Of a stretch of 8,953 nucleotides of DNA, positions 1 to 7,153 are shown piece by piece; within the stretch, counting starts at the first letter, position 1; each line of letters starts with the position of its first letter. Under the pieces are notes generated by a model. The model saw only the letters and a list, made by a program, of their open reading frames with translations. It was not told the DNA's origin and did no database searches. This DNA comes from Bacilli bacterium. GTDB taxonomy: Bacteria; Bacillota_I; Bacilli_A; RFN20; CAG-826. Location of the stretch: contig JAFZUD010000101.1 in the NCBI GenBank assembly GCA_017618495.1, forward strand, positions 1 to 8,953. Direction: 5' to 3'. Both the position numbers and the translations under genes were made by a program.

Positions 1-1
1 C

Positions 2-1711
2 CTTGCTTGGGTTTGTGTTCTTTTAGAGTCGGTTGCCGAAGGCCTTGTTGCCTATTTCATGCAGTTCTTCATCGACGAGGTTAAGGCCCTCTCCGTCCAT
101 CCAGACAACTTGGACGCCATATTCATGTATTCAGGCATTATCGCCGGCATGGCCCTCTTAGCAGCGGCTACTGGCATTATCGCCGGCGTCTTTGCTGCTA
201 GTGCAGCAGCGGGCTTTGGAAAGAACCTCCGTGAAGCCTTATTTGTCCACGTCCAGGATTACTCATTCAAGAACATCGACAAGTTCTCCACGAGCGCCCT
301 CGTTACCAGAACCACTACAGACATTACCAATGTCCAAGGCGCTTTCCAAATGATCTGTAGAGCGGTCGTTCGTGCACCGTTCTTAATGATGTTCGCCCTC
401 GTTATGTGCTTCGTCACATACTGGCCAGCCGCACTCGTTTTCCTCGTCTTCATCCCAGTCGCAGGTTTTGCTTTGATTTTCATCGCCAACAAAACCCACC
501 CAATCTTCGTCAAAGTCTTCAATGCCTACGACGATTTGAACCAGGCCGTTGATGAAGATGTCGACGGAATCCGCGTCGTCAAATCCTTCAACCGCGAAGA
601 TTACCAGAAAGAGAAGTTCGGAAAAGTCTCCTACTGGATTTATAGCAACTTCAAGAAAGCCGAGAAGAGAATTGCTCTCAACGGCCCACTCATGAACCTT
701 GCCACTTATGGCACGATGATTGCCATCAGCGTCATCGTTTCCTATGCGATCGTCTCCACCCAAGACCAAGAGACCGCTATCGGCATTGGTGCTTTAAGCA
801 CCATGATCACATATTCCATCATGATTCTCATGTCCCTCATGCTCGTCTCCATGGTCTATGTCATGATCATCATCGGCCGTAACAGCACCGAACGTATCCT
901 TGAGGCCATTGAGGAAGTTCCTGATATCAGCGACCCAGAGAACCCAATCGAAATCGTTCCTAATGGAGAGGTCGAATTCAAGCACGTCAACTTCGCCTAT
1001 TCCGAAGGAAAAGATGTTCTTCTCGACGTTAATATCAAAGTCAAATCCGGAAGCACCATCGGTATCCTTGGCCCAACCGGCTCAAGCAAAACCACCCTCG
1101 TTTCTTTAATCGCAAGATTATTCGACGCACAGCAAGGCGAGGTCCTTGTCGGTGGTCATAACGTCAAAGAATACAAACTCGAATCATTGCGTGATTCCGT
1201 TGCCGTTGTTCTTCAGAAGAACACCCTCTTCACCGGAACCATCAGAGAAAACCTCAAATGGGGCAACGAAAACGCTACCGATGAGCAAATCATGGAAGCC
1301 TGTGATATCGCTCAAGTCACCCCGTTCCTCAAAGATATGCCAGATGGCTTAGACACCAAGATTGAACAAGGTGGTTCTAATGTTTCTGGTGGCCAAAAAC
1401 AAAGACTTTGCATAGCAAGAGCGCTTCTTAAGAACCCGAAGATCCTCATCCTCGACGACTCTACAAGCGCTTGCGATACCCATACCGACAAACTCATCCG
1501 TGATGGCCTTGAGAAATACCATCCAGACATCACGAAGTTCATAATCGCCCAGCGTGTTCTTTCCGTTAAAGATTGCAACGAGATCTGGGTCATGAACGAA
1601 GGTCGTGTCCTTGAAACCGGCACCAACGATGAGCTTATGAAGACGAGTGCGGTCTATAAAGACCTCTTCGAATCTCAGAACGGAGGAGGTGATTTCGATG
1701 CCGCCAGCTAA
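2..1711 (+). CDS. ABC exporter half-transporter, degenerate-site subunit (5'-truncated)
   Basis: Half-transporter of the multidrug/lipid ABC exporter type: a membrane domain followed by a nucleotide-binding domain that powers export; the substrate cannot be read from sequence. The frame is open to the window edge, and the residues before the ATG at 59 are hydrophobic and fit a first membrane helix, so that ATG is probably internal and the gene starts upstream. Further hydrophobic helices lie near 120-200, 370-490 and 700-880. The ATPase motifs are Walker A GPTGSSKT (1070-1093), signature VSGGQ (1382-1396), Walker B ending in Asp-Asp (1451-1459) and a switch loop with Gln (1550-1552). The usual catalytic Glu and switch His are thus Asp and Gln, as in the TM287/BmrC side of heterodimeric exporters. 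The Walker A Gly before Lys is Ser, which is unusual. It overlaps the next gene by 14 bases, so the two products very likely pair. Confidence 0.93.
   Translation, partial: LAWVCVLLESVAEGLVAYFMQFFIDEVKALSVHPDNLDAIFMYSGIIAGMALLAAATGIIAGVFAASAAAGFGKNLREALFVHVQDYSFKNIDKFSTSALVTRTTTDITNVQGAFQMICRAVVRAPFLMMFALVMCFVTYWPAALVFLVFIPVAGFALIFIANKTHPIFVKVFNAYDDLNQAVDEDVDGIRVVKSFNREDYQKEKFGKVSYWIYSNFKKAEKRIALNGPLMNLATYGTMIAISVIVSYAIVSTQDQETAIGIGALSTMITYSIMILMSLMLVSMVYVMIIIGRNSTERILEAIEEVPDISDPENPIEIVPNGEVEFKHVNFAYSEGKDVLLDVNIKVKSGSTIGILGPTGSSKTTLVSLIARLFDAQQGEVLVGGHNVKEYKLESLRDSVAVVLQKNTLFTGTIRENLKWGNENATDEQIMEACDIAQVTPFLKDMPDGLDTKIEQGGSNVSGGQKQRLCIARALLKNPKILILDDSTSACDTHTDKLIRDGLEKYHPDITKFIIAQRVLSVKDCNEIWVMNEGRVLETGTNDELMKTSAVYKDLFESQNGGGDFDAAS
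1682..1690 (+). promoter_or_regulatory. Ribosome binding site deciding the start of the second ABC gene
   Basis: GGAGGAGGT lies inside the end of the first ABC gene, 7 bases before the ATG at 1698. It rules out the in-frame upstream ATG at 1647 and means the second gene starts translation within the first, consistent with coupled 1:1 synthesis of a heterodimer. Confidence 0.85.
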
Positions 1712-3686
1712 TCCACGCGCCACTAAAGGAGCCCGCAACATGAACATGGTCTCAGGCAAAGCGAGAAGCGCCGCCATCAGAAGACTCCTTGGTTACGTCT
1801 TCAAGTATTACCCAGCTCAGTTCATCGTCGTTTTGGTGTGCGTCCTTCTCTCCAGCTTCACCAACGTCGCTGCCGCTTACTTCACTGGTCAGGTACTCGT
1901 GAACGAGTACCTCATGCCATCACTCAACTCCGGCTCCCTCGAAATAATCACCCCAACGAGCGGTTCCTTTGCAGGAGTTCCTTTCGGCGGAGCTATCGCC
2001 ATCATGGCGGCTGTCCTTGCCCTCGGAACGATTGCCCTTTATGTCTATAACATCCTCATGTCCGTTATCGGACAAGGCGTTCAGAAACGTATCCGTGATG
2101 AACTCTATGACCACATGCAGGACCTCCCGATCTCCTACTTCGATAGAAGAGGACGCGGAGACATCATGTCCGTCTACACGAACGACGTTGACGCGCTTCG
2201 TGAAATGCTTTCACGCGCCCTCCCGATGATGGCGAACTCCATCGTCACGATGATCGCTTGCCTTGTCATGATGCTCATCACCGACTTGATGCTCACTGGA
2301 GTCGTTATCGTCATGGCGCTTGTCATCTTCTTCATCATCATTTACTTCACCAAGATGTCGTCCCGTTTCTTCATCGCCCAGCAGATTGAGCTTGGCAAGA
2401 TGAACGGCTACATCGAAGAGATGGTCAACGGCCAGAGAGTCGTCAAAGTCTTCAACTACGAGAAGAGGAACATCGCTGGCTTCAAGAAACACAACGAGCA
2501 ATTCTTCAACTACTCCGTTAAAGCCAACAGATTCGCGAACTTCTTAATGCCAACCGTCAACCAGGTTGGAAACCTTCAGTACGTCTTGATCGCCTTGCTT
2601 GGCTCCGTCGCGGTCTTCAACCAATGGACCGGCGTTTCCTTATTAGGAACCTTCACTTATGGCATCGCCACAGTTGGCACGATCGTCAGCTTCCTCATGT
2701 TTTCGAAGTCCTTCACCCAGCCAATCGGAAACGTCTCCCAGCAGCTCAATATCATCGCTCTCGCTTTAGCGGGCGCGACCCGTATCTTCGAAATCATCGA
2801 TGCCCCAGCGGAGAACGATGATGGATATGTTGAGCTTGTGAACGCCAAAGAAGACGAGAACGGCAACCCTGTTGAGTGTGCCGAAAGAACTGGTAAGTGG
2901 GCCTGGAAACACCCTCACACCGATGGCTCCCCAACAACCTACACTTGGCTCAAAGGAAAGATCACCTTCAACGACGTTGATTTTGCATATATCCCTGGCA
3001 AAACCGTCTTGCATAACATCTCCATGTACGCGGAAGAAGGTCAGAAAATCGCCTTCGTCGGACCTACTGGAAGCGGCAAGACAACCATCACCAACCTCAT
3101 CAATCGTTTCTACGATATCGAGGATGGCAAGGTCAGGTATGACGACATCAACATCAACAAGATCAAGAAGAAGGATTTACGTCGTTCTCTCGGCGTCGTT
3201 CTCCAGGAGACAAAGCTCTTCACCGGAACCGTCATGGAGAACATCCGCTTCGGAAACCTTGAAGCCACAGATGAGGAAGTCATCGCCGCGGCAAAACTTG
3301 CTAACGCCCATAACTTCATCACCCATCTGCCTGACGGCTATAGCACCTTGCTCACGAGCGGTGGAGCTTCGCTCTCACAAGGACAAAGACAGCTCATCGC
3401 CATCGCTAGAGCGGCCGTCGCCAACCCGCCTGTCATGATTCTCGATGAAGCAACTTCATCGATCGATAGCCGTACCGAAGCCCTCGTTCAGGAAGGCATG
3501 GACGCCATCATGAAAGGACGCACTGTCTTCGTCATTGCCCACCGTCTCTCGACGATCAAGAACAGCGACGTCATCATGGTTCTCCAGGATGGCAGAATCA
3601 TCGAAAGAGGCAGCCACGATCAGCTTCTTGCTGAGAAGGGCAAGTACTACCAGCTTTACACTGGAAACGAAATCGGTAACAAGTAA
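1698..3686 (+). CDS. ABC exporter half-transporter, catalytic-site subunit
   Basis: Partner subunit of a heterodimeric ABC exporter (662 residues). The ATG at 1698 is chosen because GGAGGAGGT (1682-1690) lies 7 bases before it; the ORF stays open upstream only because it overlaps the previous gene. After a basic N-terminus come membrane helices near residues 41-63, 98-122, 177-195, 199-217 and two more near 308-370. The ATPase domain has a normal Walker A GPTGSGKT (455-462), Walker B with catalytic Glu584 and switch His615. The signature is LSQGQ (559-563), the altered form known from TM288-type subunits. Since each ATP site uses one subunit's Walker motifs and the other's signature, the altered LSQGQ faces the altered Walker motifs of the upstream subunit: one degenerate and one active site. 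A polar insert of about 50 residues (about 368-418, Asp/Glu/Asn-rich then Trp-rich) separates the membrane and ATPase domains; I recall it from some Bacillota homologues. Substrate unknown. Confidence 0.95.
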   Translation: MPPANPRATKGARNMNMVSGKARSAAIRRLLGYVFKYYPAQFIVVLVCVLLSSFTNVAAAYFTGQVLVNEYLMPSLNSGSLEIITPTSGSFAGVPFGGAIAIMAAVLALGTIALYVYNILMSVIGQGVQKRIRDELYDHMQDLPISYFDRRGRGDIMSVYTNDVDALREMLSRALPMMANSIVTMIACLVMMLITDLMLTGVVIVMALVIFFIIIYFTKMSSRFFIAQQIELGKMNGYIEEMVNGQRVVKVFNYEKRNIAGFKKHNEQFFNYSVKANRFANFLMPTVNQVGNLQYVLIALLGSVAVFNQWTGVSLLGTFTYGIATVGTIVSFLMFSKSFTQPIGNVSQQLNIIALALAGATRIFEIIDAPAENDDGYVELVNAKEDENGNPVECAERTGKWAWKHPHTDGSPTTYTWLKGKITFNDVDFAYIPGKTVLHNISMYAEEGQKIAFVGPTGSGKTTITNLINRFYDIEDGKVRYDDININKIKKKDLRRSLGVVLQETKLFTGTVMENIRFGNLEATDEEVIAAAKLANAHNFITHLPDGYSTLLTSGGASLSQGQRQLIAIARAAVANPPVMILDEATSSIDSRTEALVQEGMDAIMKGRTVFVIAHRLSTIKNSDVIMVLQDGRIIERGSHDQLLAEKGKYYQLYTGNEIGNK

Positions 3687-3704
3687 AGCCTAAAGAAAGG
3701 CTTT
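3685..3704 (+). other. Small hairpin just after the ABC operon
   Basis: AAAGCCT pairs with AGGCTTT around a six-base loop (AAAGAA), starting in the stop codon of the second ABC gene. No U-run follows beyond the stem, so it is at best a weak terminator; it may instead protect the mRNA 3' end. Confidence 0.35.
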
Positions 3705-3742
3705 GTGAGCGCTGTAGTTTGAATGTAAACTATCCGTGCGCT
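3703..3742 (+). promoter_or_regulatory. Candidate lysS promoter and overlapping hairpin
   Basis: A possible sigma-A promoter reads TTGTGA (3703-3708), 17 bases, then TAAACT (3726-3731); each hexamer matches the consensus at four positions. The same bases form a two-part inverted repeat: AGCGC (3708-3712) with GCGCT (3738-3742), enclosing TAGTTT (3715-3720) with AAACTA (3727-3732). The repeat ends 8 bases before the lysS ribosome binding site. It could be a hairpin when read through from the ABC genes, or an operator. The gap is far too short for a T-box leader. Confidence 0.3.
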
Positions 3743-3762
3743 TTGTTTGTGGAGGAATACCC

Positions 3763-5280
3763 ATGGAAGAAGAGAAACTTAATGACCAAGAACTTGCTAG
3801 ACGCGCTAAATTAGCCCGCTACGAGGAGCTTGGAGTAGATGCATTTGGAAGCCGTTATGAATGGAAGGATTCGATCAAGGATCTCCGTGCTAAATACGGT
3901 GCTTTAAGCGAAGAAGAACTTGCTAATATGCAAGTCCCAGTCAATGTCGCTGGCCGTTTGATGGCCATCAGACGCATGGGCAAAGCCAGCTTCGTCAACA
4001 TCAAAGACGAATATGGCAACATGCAGGCCTGGCTTGGACGCGACGTTGTCGGTGAGCACGACTACGAAGTATTCAAACTCGCTGATATCGGTGACATCGT
4101 TGGCTTAGAGGGAACCCTCATGCTTACGAGGACCGGTGAGCTTACCATCCGCACCACTAAATTCACCCACATCACCAAGTGTCTCAAACCTCTTCCAGAG
4201 AAGTTCCACGGCTTGACCGACATCGAAGAAAGATGCCGCCGCCGTTACGTCGACCTCATCATTAATGATGAGTCCCGTAAGAACGCTTTAACCAGATCCG
4301 CCATCGTTAAGGGAATCAGAAACTACAGCGACGCCCTTGGCTTCGTTGAAGTTGAGACTCCTGTCCTTTCCCCAATCGCCGGTGGTGCTTCTGCCCGTCC
4401 ATTCATCACCCATCACAACGCCCTCGACAAGGATTTCTTCCTCCGCATCGCCACTGAGCTCAACCTCAAGAAGTGCATGGTCGGTGGCATTGACCGCGTT
4501 TACGAAATCGGCCGTATCTTCCGTAACGAAGGTATCGACAATAGACACAACCCAGAATTCACCACCATCGAGCTCTATCAGGCTTATGGCGACCTCAGCG
4601 ATATGAGAAAGTGGGCCGAAGGCCTCTTCCATTACATCGGTGAGAAAGTCATCGGCAAAGACACCTATGAGTGGAACGGAAACACCATCGACATCTCTAA
4701 GCCATTCGCTTGGATCTCCATGGCTGACGCCATCAAAGAGAAGACCGGTGTCGACTTCAATGAGCAGATTCCATTTGAAGAAGCAGTGGCCCTTGCCAAG
4801 AAGCACGGCGTCACCCTTGAGAAGTCCTGGAACAGCACCGGCTACATCATGCAGGCCTTCTTCGATGAATTCGTTGAGCCAACCCTTATCCAGCCAACCT
4901 TCATCCACACATACCCAATTGAGGTTTCTCCTCTCACCAAGAAGACCGCTGATCCACGCTTCGTTGATCGTTTTGAGCTCTTCATTGGCGGAACCGAATT
5001 CGGCAACGCTTATAGCGAACTCAACAACCCATTCGATCAGGAAGAACGTTTCAAGGCTCAGTTAGCCGCCCGTGAAAGAGGCGACGATGAGGCTGCCGAT
5101 ATCGACTTCAGCTTCCTTGACGCTCTCATCTACGGCATGCCGCCAGCCGGTGGTATCGGCGTCGGTGTTGATCGTCTTTGCATGCTCTTCGCTGAACAAT
5201 CTACAATTCGTGAAGTTCTCATCTTCCCAACGATGAAAGATGAAGTCGCGGTCACCAAAAAAGACCCTGAGAAAAAGTAA
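3763..5280 (+). CDS. lysS: Lysyl-tRNA synthetase, class II
   Basis: Joins lysine to tRNA-Lys using ATP in the cytoplasm; essential for translation. The product is 505 residues, the normal length for bacterial LysS. The ATG at 3763 is chosen over the GTG at 3736 because GGAGG (3751-3755) sits 7 bases before it. An N-terminal OB-fold anticodon-binding domain covers about residues 58-140. The class II catalytic domain follows with motif 1 (about 190-205, ending in a Glu-Thr-Pro turn), motif 2 (about 245-275, with Phe-Arg-Asn-Glu at 253-256 and Arg-His-Asn-Pro-Glu after it), and motif 3 (Gly-Val-Gly-Val-Asp-Arg at 466-471). The tail beyond motif 3 is short and lysine-rich. It stands alone, with a terminator right after it, and its codon use is strongly biased (for example I noticed no ATA codons), as expected of a highly expressed gene. 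No frameshift or missing motif seen. Confidence 0.97.
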   Translation: MEEEKLNDQELARRAKLARYEELGVDAFGSRYEWKDSIKDLRAKYGALSEEELANMQVPVNVAGRLMAIRRMGKASFVNIKDEYGNMQAWLGRDVVGEHDYEVFKLADIGDIVGLEGTLMLTRTGELTIRTTKFTHITKCLKPLPEKFHGLTDIEERCRRRYVDLIINDESRKNALTRSAIVKGIRNYSDALGFVEVETPVLSPIAGGASARPFITHHNALDKDFFLRIATELNLKKCMVGGIDRVYEIGRIFRNEGIDNRHNPEFTTIELYQAYGDLSDMRKWAEGLFHYIGEKVIGKDTYEWNGNTIDISKPFAWISMADAIKEKTGVDFNEQIPFEEAVALAKKHGVTLEKSWNSTGYIMQAFFDEFVEPTLIQPTFIHTYPIEVSPLTKKTADPRFVDRFELFIGGTEFGNAYSELNNPFDQEERFKAQLAARERGDDEAADIDFSFLDALIYGMPPAGGIGVGVDRLCMLFAEQSTIREVLIFPTMKDEVAVTKKDPEKK

Positions 5281-5290
5281 CGAAAAATCC

Positions 5291-5327
5291 AAAAATACGT
5301 GGCAAAACCCACGTATTTTTTGTTTTT
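5291..5327 (+). terminator. Intrinsic terminator after lysS
   Basis: A perfect 12-base-pair stem, AAAAATACGTGG (5291-5302) with CCACGTATTTTT (5309-5320), encloses a six-base loop CAAAAC and runs into a T-rich tail to 5327. It starts 10 bases after the lysS stop. The A-rich left arm could make it work on the opposite strand too, but no gene faces it. Confidence 0.9.
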
Positions 5328-5378
5328 ATCCCACAAAAACTGCCTGAAAATTATTCGGAAAAATGTAAGAAAATTCAC

Positions 5379-5386
5379 TATATATT
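5379..5386 (+). promoter_or_regulatory. Candidate -10 region inside a palindrome, upstream of rpsF
   Basis: TATATATT at 5379-5386 contains a -10-like TATATT, and it is the centre of the inverted repeat CACTA/TAGTG (5376-5390). No good -35 lies at normal distance; TTCGGA (5354-5359) is the nearest and weak. A second -10 candidate, TATAGT, is at 5473-5478 with a poor -35 (TTAATT, 5451-5456, spacing 16). One of the two probably drives rpsF-ssb-rpsR. Confidence 0.35.
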
Positions 5387-5390
5387 AGTG

Positions 5391-5577
5391 AGGCCATTTT
5401 TTTGCATTTCTCCTCTTTTGCCGATGAAGATGAGAAATTTCAAGGAACTCTTAATTGATTAAGAGGGGCGACTATAGTATCATTGTTGGGCTTTAGCGAA
5501 GGAACTAAAGCGACATTCTTCTATGGCCGTCCAATTAATTGAGGCGGTCCTTAGACCAAAACTAGGAGGTGCTAATC
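5391..5577 (+). promoter_or_regulatory. Structured 5' leader of the rpsF operon, candidate S6:S18 autoregulatory RNA
   Basis: This gene-free stretch holds four successive hairpins: 5406-5438 (about 11 pairs, one mismatch, loop 5418-5426), 5448-5465 (CTCTTAA/TTAAGAG, loop TTGA), 5490-5511 (GCTTTAG/CTAAAGC), and 5525-5549 (GGCCGTC/GGCGGTC with an inner CAA/TTG). The last can also be drawn with an outer stem 5521-5526/5549-5554 leaving CCG (5527-5529) unpaired. Leaders of rpsF in many bacteria carry a motif with a bulged CCG bound by the S6:S18 complex, so this position just before the rpsF ribosome binding site suits such feedback control. AAGGAACT occurs twice (5442, 5499) and GCGAC twice (5468, 5510). 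That the region is structured is visible; the ligand is inference. Confidence 0.45.
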
Positions 5578-5865
5578 ATGAAAAAGTACGAAATCATGTA
5601 CATCCTTAACGCCACTCTCGATGAGGCCGCTGCTAAGGGTGAGATCGCCAAACTCCAGAAGATCCTTGAAGACAACAAAGCCAAGGTTCTCGACACCAAG
5701 GAGTGGGGCATCAAAGACTTCGCCAGCATCATCAAAAAGCAGACCAAAGGATACTACGTCATCCTCAAGGTCAACGCTGAAAAGCCAGCTCTTGATGAGT
5801 TCGATCGTTTGGCCAAGCTCAACCAAAACGTACTCCGCCACTTGATCACTGTTGCACAAGACTAA
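5578..5865 (+). CDS. rpsF: 30S ribosomal protein S6
   Basis: S6 binds the central domain of 16S rRNA in the small subunit as a dimer with S18. The product is 95 residues, the usual Bacillota length. The start Met-Lys-Lys-Tyr-Glu and the following beta strand are typical, as is the EFDRLAKLNQNVLRHL stretch near residues 75-90. The ATG at 5578 is preceded by AGGAGG (5564-5569); the in-frame GTG at 5569 overlaps that site and is rejected. The conserved central segment, usually Trp-Gly-Lys-Arg-x-Leu-Ala-Tyr, reads WGIKDFASII here, so the basic/aromatic part has diverged. It is first in an operon with ssb (30-base gap) and rpsR, the standard order, which makes S6 and S18 from one mRNA. Confidence 0.96.
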   Translation: MKKYEIMYILNATLDEAAAKGEIAKLQKILEDNKAKVLDTKEWGIKDFASIIKKQTKGYYVILKVNAEKPALDEFDRLAKLNQNVLRHLITVAQD

Positions 5866-5895
5866 TCGGCAACATTAATTGGAGGATGGTAAAAA

Positions 5896-6342
5896 ATGCT
5901 TAATCATGTCGTTCTTATTGGTCGTTTGACCCGTGACCCAGAGTCACGCAAAACCAACGCAGGACTCACAGTCGTTTCCTTCACTGTCGCGGTTGACGAT
6001 TCTTTCAAAGGTCCAAACGGAGAAAAGAACACCCTGTTCATGGGTTGCTCAATCTTCGGAACCAAGGCCGAGAATGTCGCCAGGTTTGTTAGAAAAGGTT
6101 CCTTAGTGGCCGTCTCTGGCAGACTTAATCAGCGCAAATACACCAACAGAGATAATCAACAGGTTACTGTTATCGAAACCATCGCGGATAGCGTCGAATT
6201 CTTAGAACCAAAATCCGCTAACGGTGCCACTCCGGATGCCAGCATCCGCCAGCAGGCCCCTCAGCAGGATTATGTAGACGACGCCGCTGACAGCGGCAAC
6301 TTAGATGGAATTGATGTCGTCAGTGACGATCTTCCATTCTAA
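5896..6342 (+). CDS. ssb: Single-stranded DNA-binding protein
   Basis: Coats single-stranded DNA in replication, recombination and repair and recruits partner proteins. The product is 148 residues. The N-terminal OB fold covers about residues 1-105: it opens with [16 protein letters not shown], and carries a family-typical Ala-Glu-Asn-Val-Ala stretch and a [10 protein letters not shown] strand. A Gln/Ala/Asp-rich flexible linker follows. The last residues, Asp-Asp-Leu-Pro-Phe, are the canonical acidic tip that binds partners such as RecG, PriA or RecO in other bacteria. GGAGGA (5881-5886) lies 9 bases before the ATG. It sits between rpsF and rpsR, 26 bases before the latter, and shares their transcript. 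It is the only ssb-like gene in the window. Confidence 0.96.
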   Translation: MLNHVVLIGRLTRDPESRKTNAGLTVVSFTVAVDDSFKGPNGEKNTLFMGCSIFGTKAENVARFVRKGSLVAVSGRLNQRKYTNRDNQQVTVIETIADSVEFLEPKSANGATPDASIRQQAPQQDYVDDAADSGNLDGIDVVSDDLPF

Positions 6343-6368
6343 GAAACACACAGAAAGGATTAATAACA

Positions 6369-6599
6369 ATGGCTTTCAAGAAAATGAGACCTAAGAGAAA
6401 GGTCTGCTACTTCACCAAGAACCACGTTAAGTTCATTGACTATAAGGACACCGAACTCCTCAGCAGATTCATCACTCCTGATGGAAAGATCCTTGCCCGT
6501 AGCTCAACCGGAACCAGCGCCAAGTATCAGCGTGAACTCGCCAAAGCTATCAAGAACGCCCGTTTCATGGGTTTGCTTCCTGAAGTTGGCCAGAGATAA
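6369..6599 (+). CDS. rpsR: 30S ribosomal protein S18
   Basis: Small-subunit protein that binds 16S rRNA together with S6. The product is 76 residues, normal for the family. It has the basic N-terminus, the Val-Cys-Tyr-Phe segment, the Ile-Asp-Tyr-Lys-Asp motif, and the core Thr-Gly-Thr-Ser-Ala-Lys-Tyr-Gln-Arg followed by an Ala-Ile-Lys-Asn-Ala-Arg helix. Where some S18 proteins have a second nearby cysteine and bind zinc, this one has only the single Cys, so it looks like a zinc-free form. AAAGGA (6354-6359) lies 9 bases before the ATG. It is last in the operon; a strong terminator begins 16 bases after its stop. Confidence 0.96.
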   Translation: MAFKKMRPKRKVCYFTKNHVKFIDYKDTELLSRFITPDGKILARSSTGTSAKYQRELAKAIKNARFMGLLPEVGQR

Positions 6600-6614
6600 T
6601 CTCTAACAAAAACT

Positions 6615-6643
6615 AAGCCGTCCGATAGGGCGGCTTTTTTGTT
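6615..6643 (+). terminator. Intrinsic terminator of the rpsF-ssb-rpsR operon
   Basis: AAGCCGTCC (6615-6623) pairs with GGGCGGCTT (6628-6636), with one G-U pair, around the loop GATA, and the right arm runs into six T's (6635-6640). It closely resembles the terminator at 7517-7543: the blocks AGCCGTCC and GGCGGCTTTTTTGTT are identical in both. Confidence 0.92.
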
Positions 6644-6680
6644 GAGGTATTCCATGTTTGCTACATATATGATAACATAC
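6642..6680 (+). promoter_or_regulatory. Candidate promoter/operator of the mntA-hepT module
   Basis: TATGAT (6668-6673) matches a -10 box at five of six positions. The best -35 is TTGAGG (6642-6647), but its 20-base spacing is long, so the promoter may be weak or activator-dependent. The -10 overlaps an 8-base palindrome, CATATATG (6664-6671), and ACATA occurs at 6663 and 6675, 12 bases apart. Short palindromes or repeats over the -10 are where ribbon-helix-helix antitoxins often bind; assigning this as their operator is inference. Confidence 0.4.
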
Positions 6681-6697
6681 AGTTGAGGACAATGATT

Positions 6698-7153
6698 ATG
6701 AACAAGAATCGTGCCGATTACATAGCTAAGTTCAACAAGGATAATTACAAGATGTATCCTTTCAGGGTTAAGAAAAACGAGATCGATTTGATTGATAAAC
6801 TAGAGACGGTTGATAACAGAAACAGCTATATCAGAGATTTGATTTTGGAAGACATTAACCCAAGCATTCTAACGATAAAACAGATTAAAGATAGGGTTAG
6901 ACCAATCTTCGCAAAACACAATATTAACGAGGCATATTTGTTTGGTAGCTATTCTAGAGGCGAGGCTAACAGAAACAGCGACGTAGACATATATTGCGAA
7001 GAAGGCGATGTCGCCACCTTATGGAAACTATCTGCTTTTTGTGATGAATTACGCGACGTGCTGGGTAAGGATGTCGACATAGTGACAATCGGTTCAGAGA
7101 TAGACCCTTATTTAATCGAACAAATTGAGGAGGACAAAATCAGAATATGTTAG
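6698..7153 (+). CDS. mntA: MntA-type nucleotidyltransferase antitoxin with N-terminal ribbon-helix-helix domain
   Basis: Minimal nucleotidyltransferase, the antitoxin of MntA-HepT pairs; in the studied Shewanella system MntA inactivates the HEPN toxin by adding AMP to its active-site Tyr. From the ATG at 6698 the product is 151 residues. That start is chosen because GAGG (6685-6688) is 9 bases upstream; ATG 6692 would be only 3 bases away and TTG 6683 overlaps the site. Residues about 60-151 are the transferase domain, with Gly83-Ser84, exactly ten residues, then Asp95-x-Asp97 (GSX10DXD), and a third carboxylate at Asp127. Residues about 17-53 look like a ribbon-helix-helix unit: a strand (YPFRVKKN), a helix, an Asn-rich turn, and a second helix ending in ILEDI. 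The RHH part is recognised by pattern only; it would give DNA binding and autoregulation. ATA is used for 6 of 19 Ile codons, unlike the upstream genes. It overlaps hepT by 7 bases. Confidence 0.87.
   Translation: MNKNRADYIAKFNKDNYKMYPFRVKKNEIDLIDKLETVDNRNSYIRDLILEDINPSILTIKQIKDRVRPIFAKHNINEAYLFGSYSRGEANRNSDVDIYCEEGDVATLWKLSAFCDELRDVLGKDVDIVTIGSEIDPYLIEQIEEDKIRIC

Noticed and set aside
383..769. A 128-codon - strand frame in the first ABC gene
   Set aside because: It mirrors the membrane domain and is an acidic low-complexity antisense shadow.
2872..3438. A 188-codon + strand frame inside the second ABC gene
   Set aside because: It covers the ATPase motifs in another frame; its Ser/Pro/Arg-rich composition is typical of an out-of-frame shadow.
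3687..3762. T-box leader for lysS
   Set aside because: Only 76 bases separate the genes, and the conserved T-box antiterminator sequence is not visible.
4288..4908. A 206-codon open frame on the - strand inside lysS
   Set aside because: It is antisense to a clear LysS catalytic domain, its translation is Asp/Glu/Val-rich in the way of a GC-biased shadow frame, and I saw no ribosome binding site for it.
5569..5577. GTG at 5569 as the rpsF start
   Set aside because: It overlaps the AGGAGG ribosome binding site; the ATG at 5578 gives the normal 95-residue S6.
6683..6697. TTG 6683 or ATG 6692 as the mntA start
   Set aside because: The only Shine-Dalgarno-like sequence, GAGG at 6685-6688, overlaps the first and is too near the second; the ATG at 6698 is 9 bases away.
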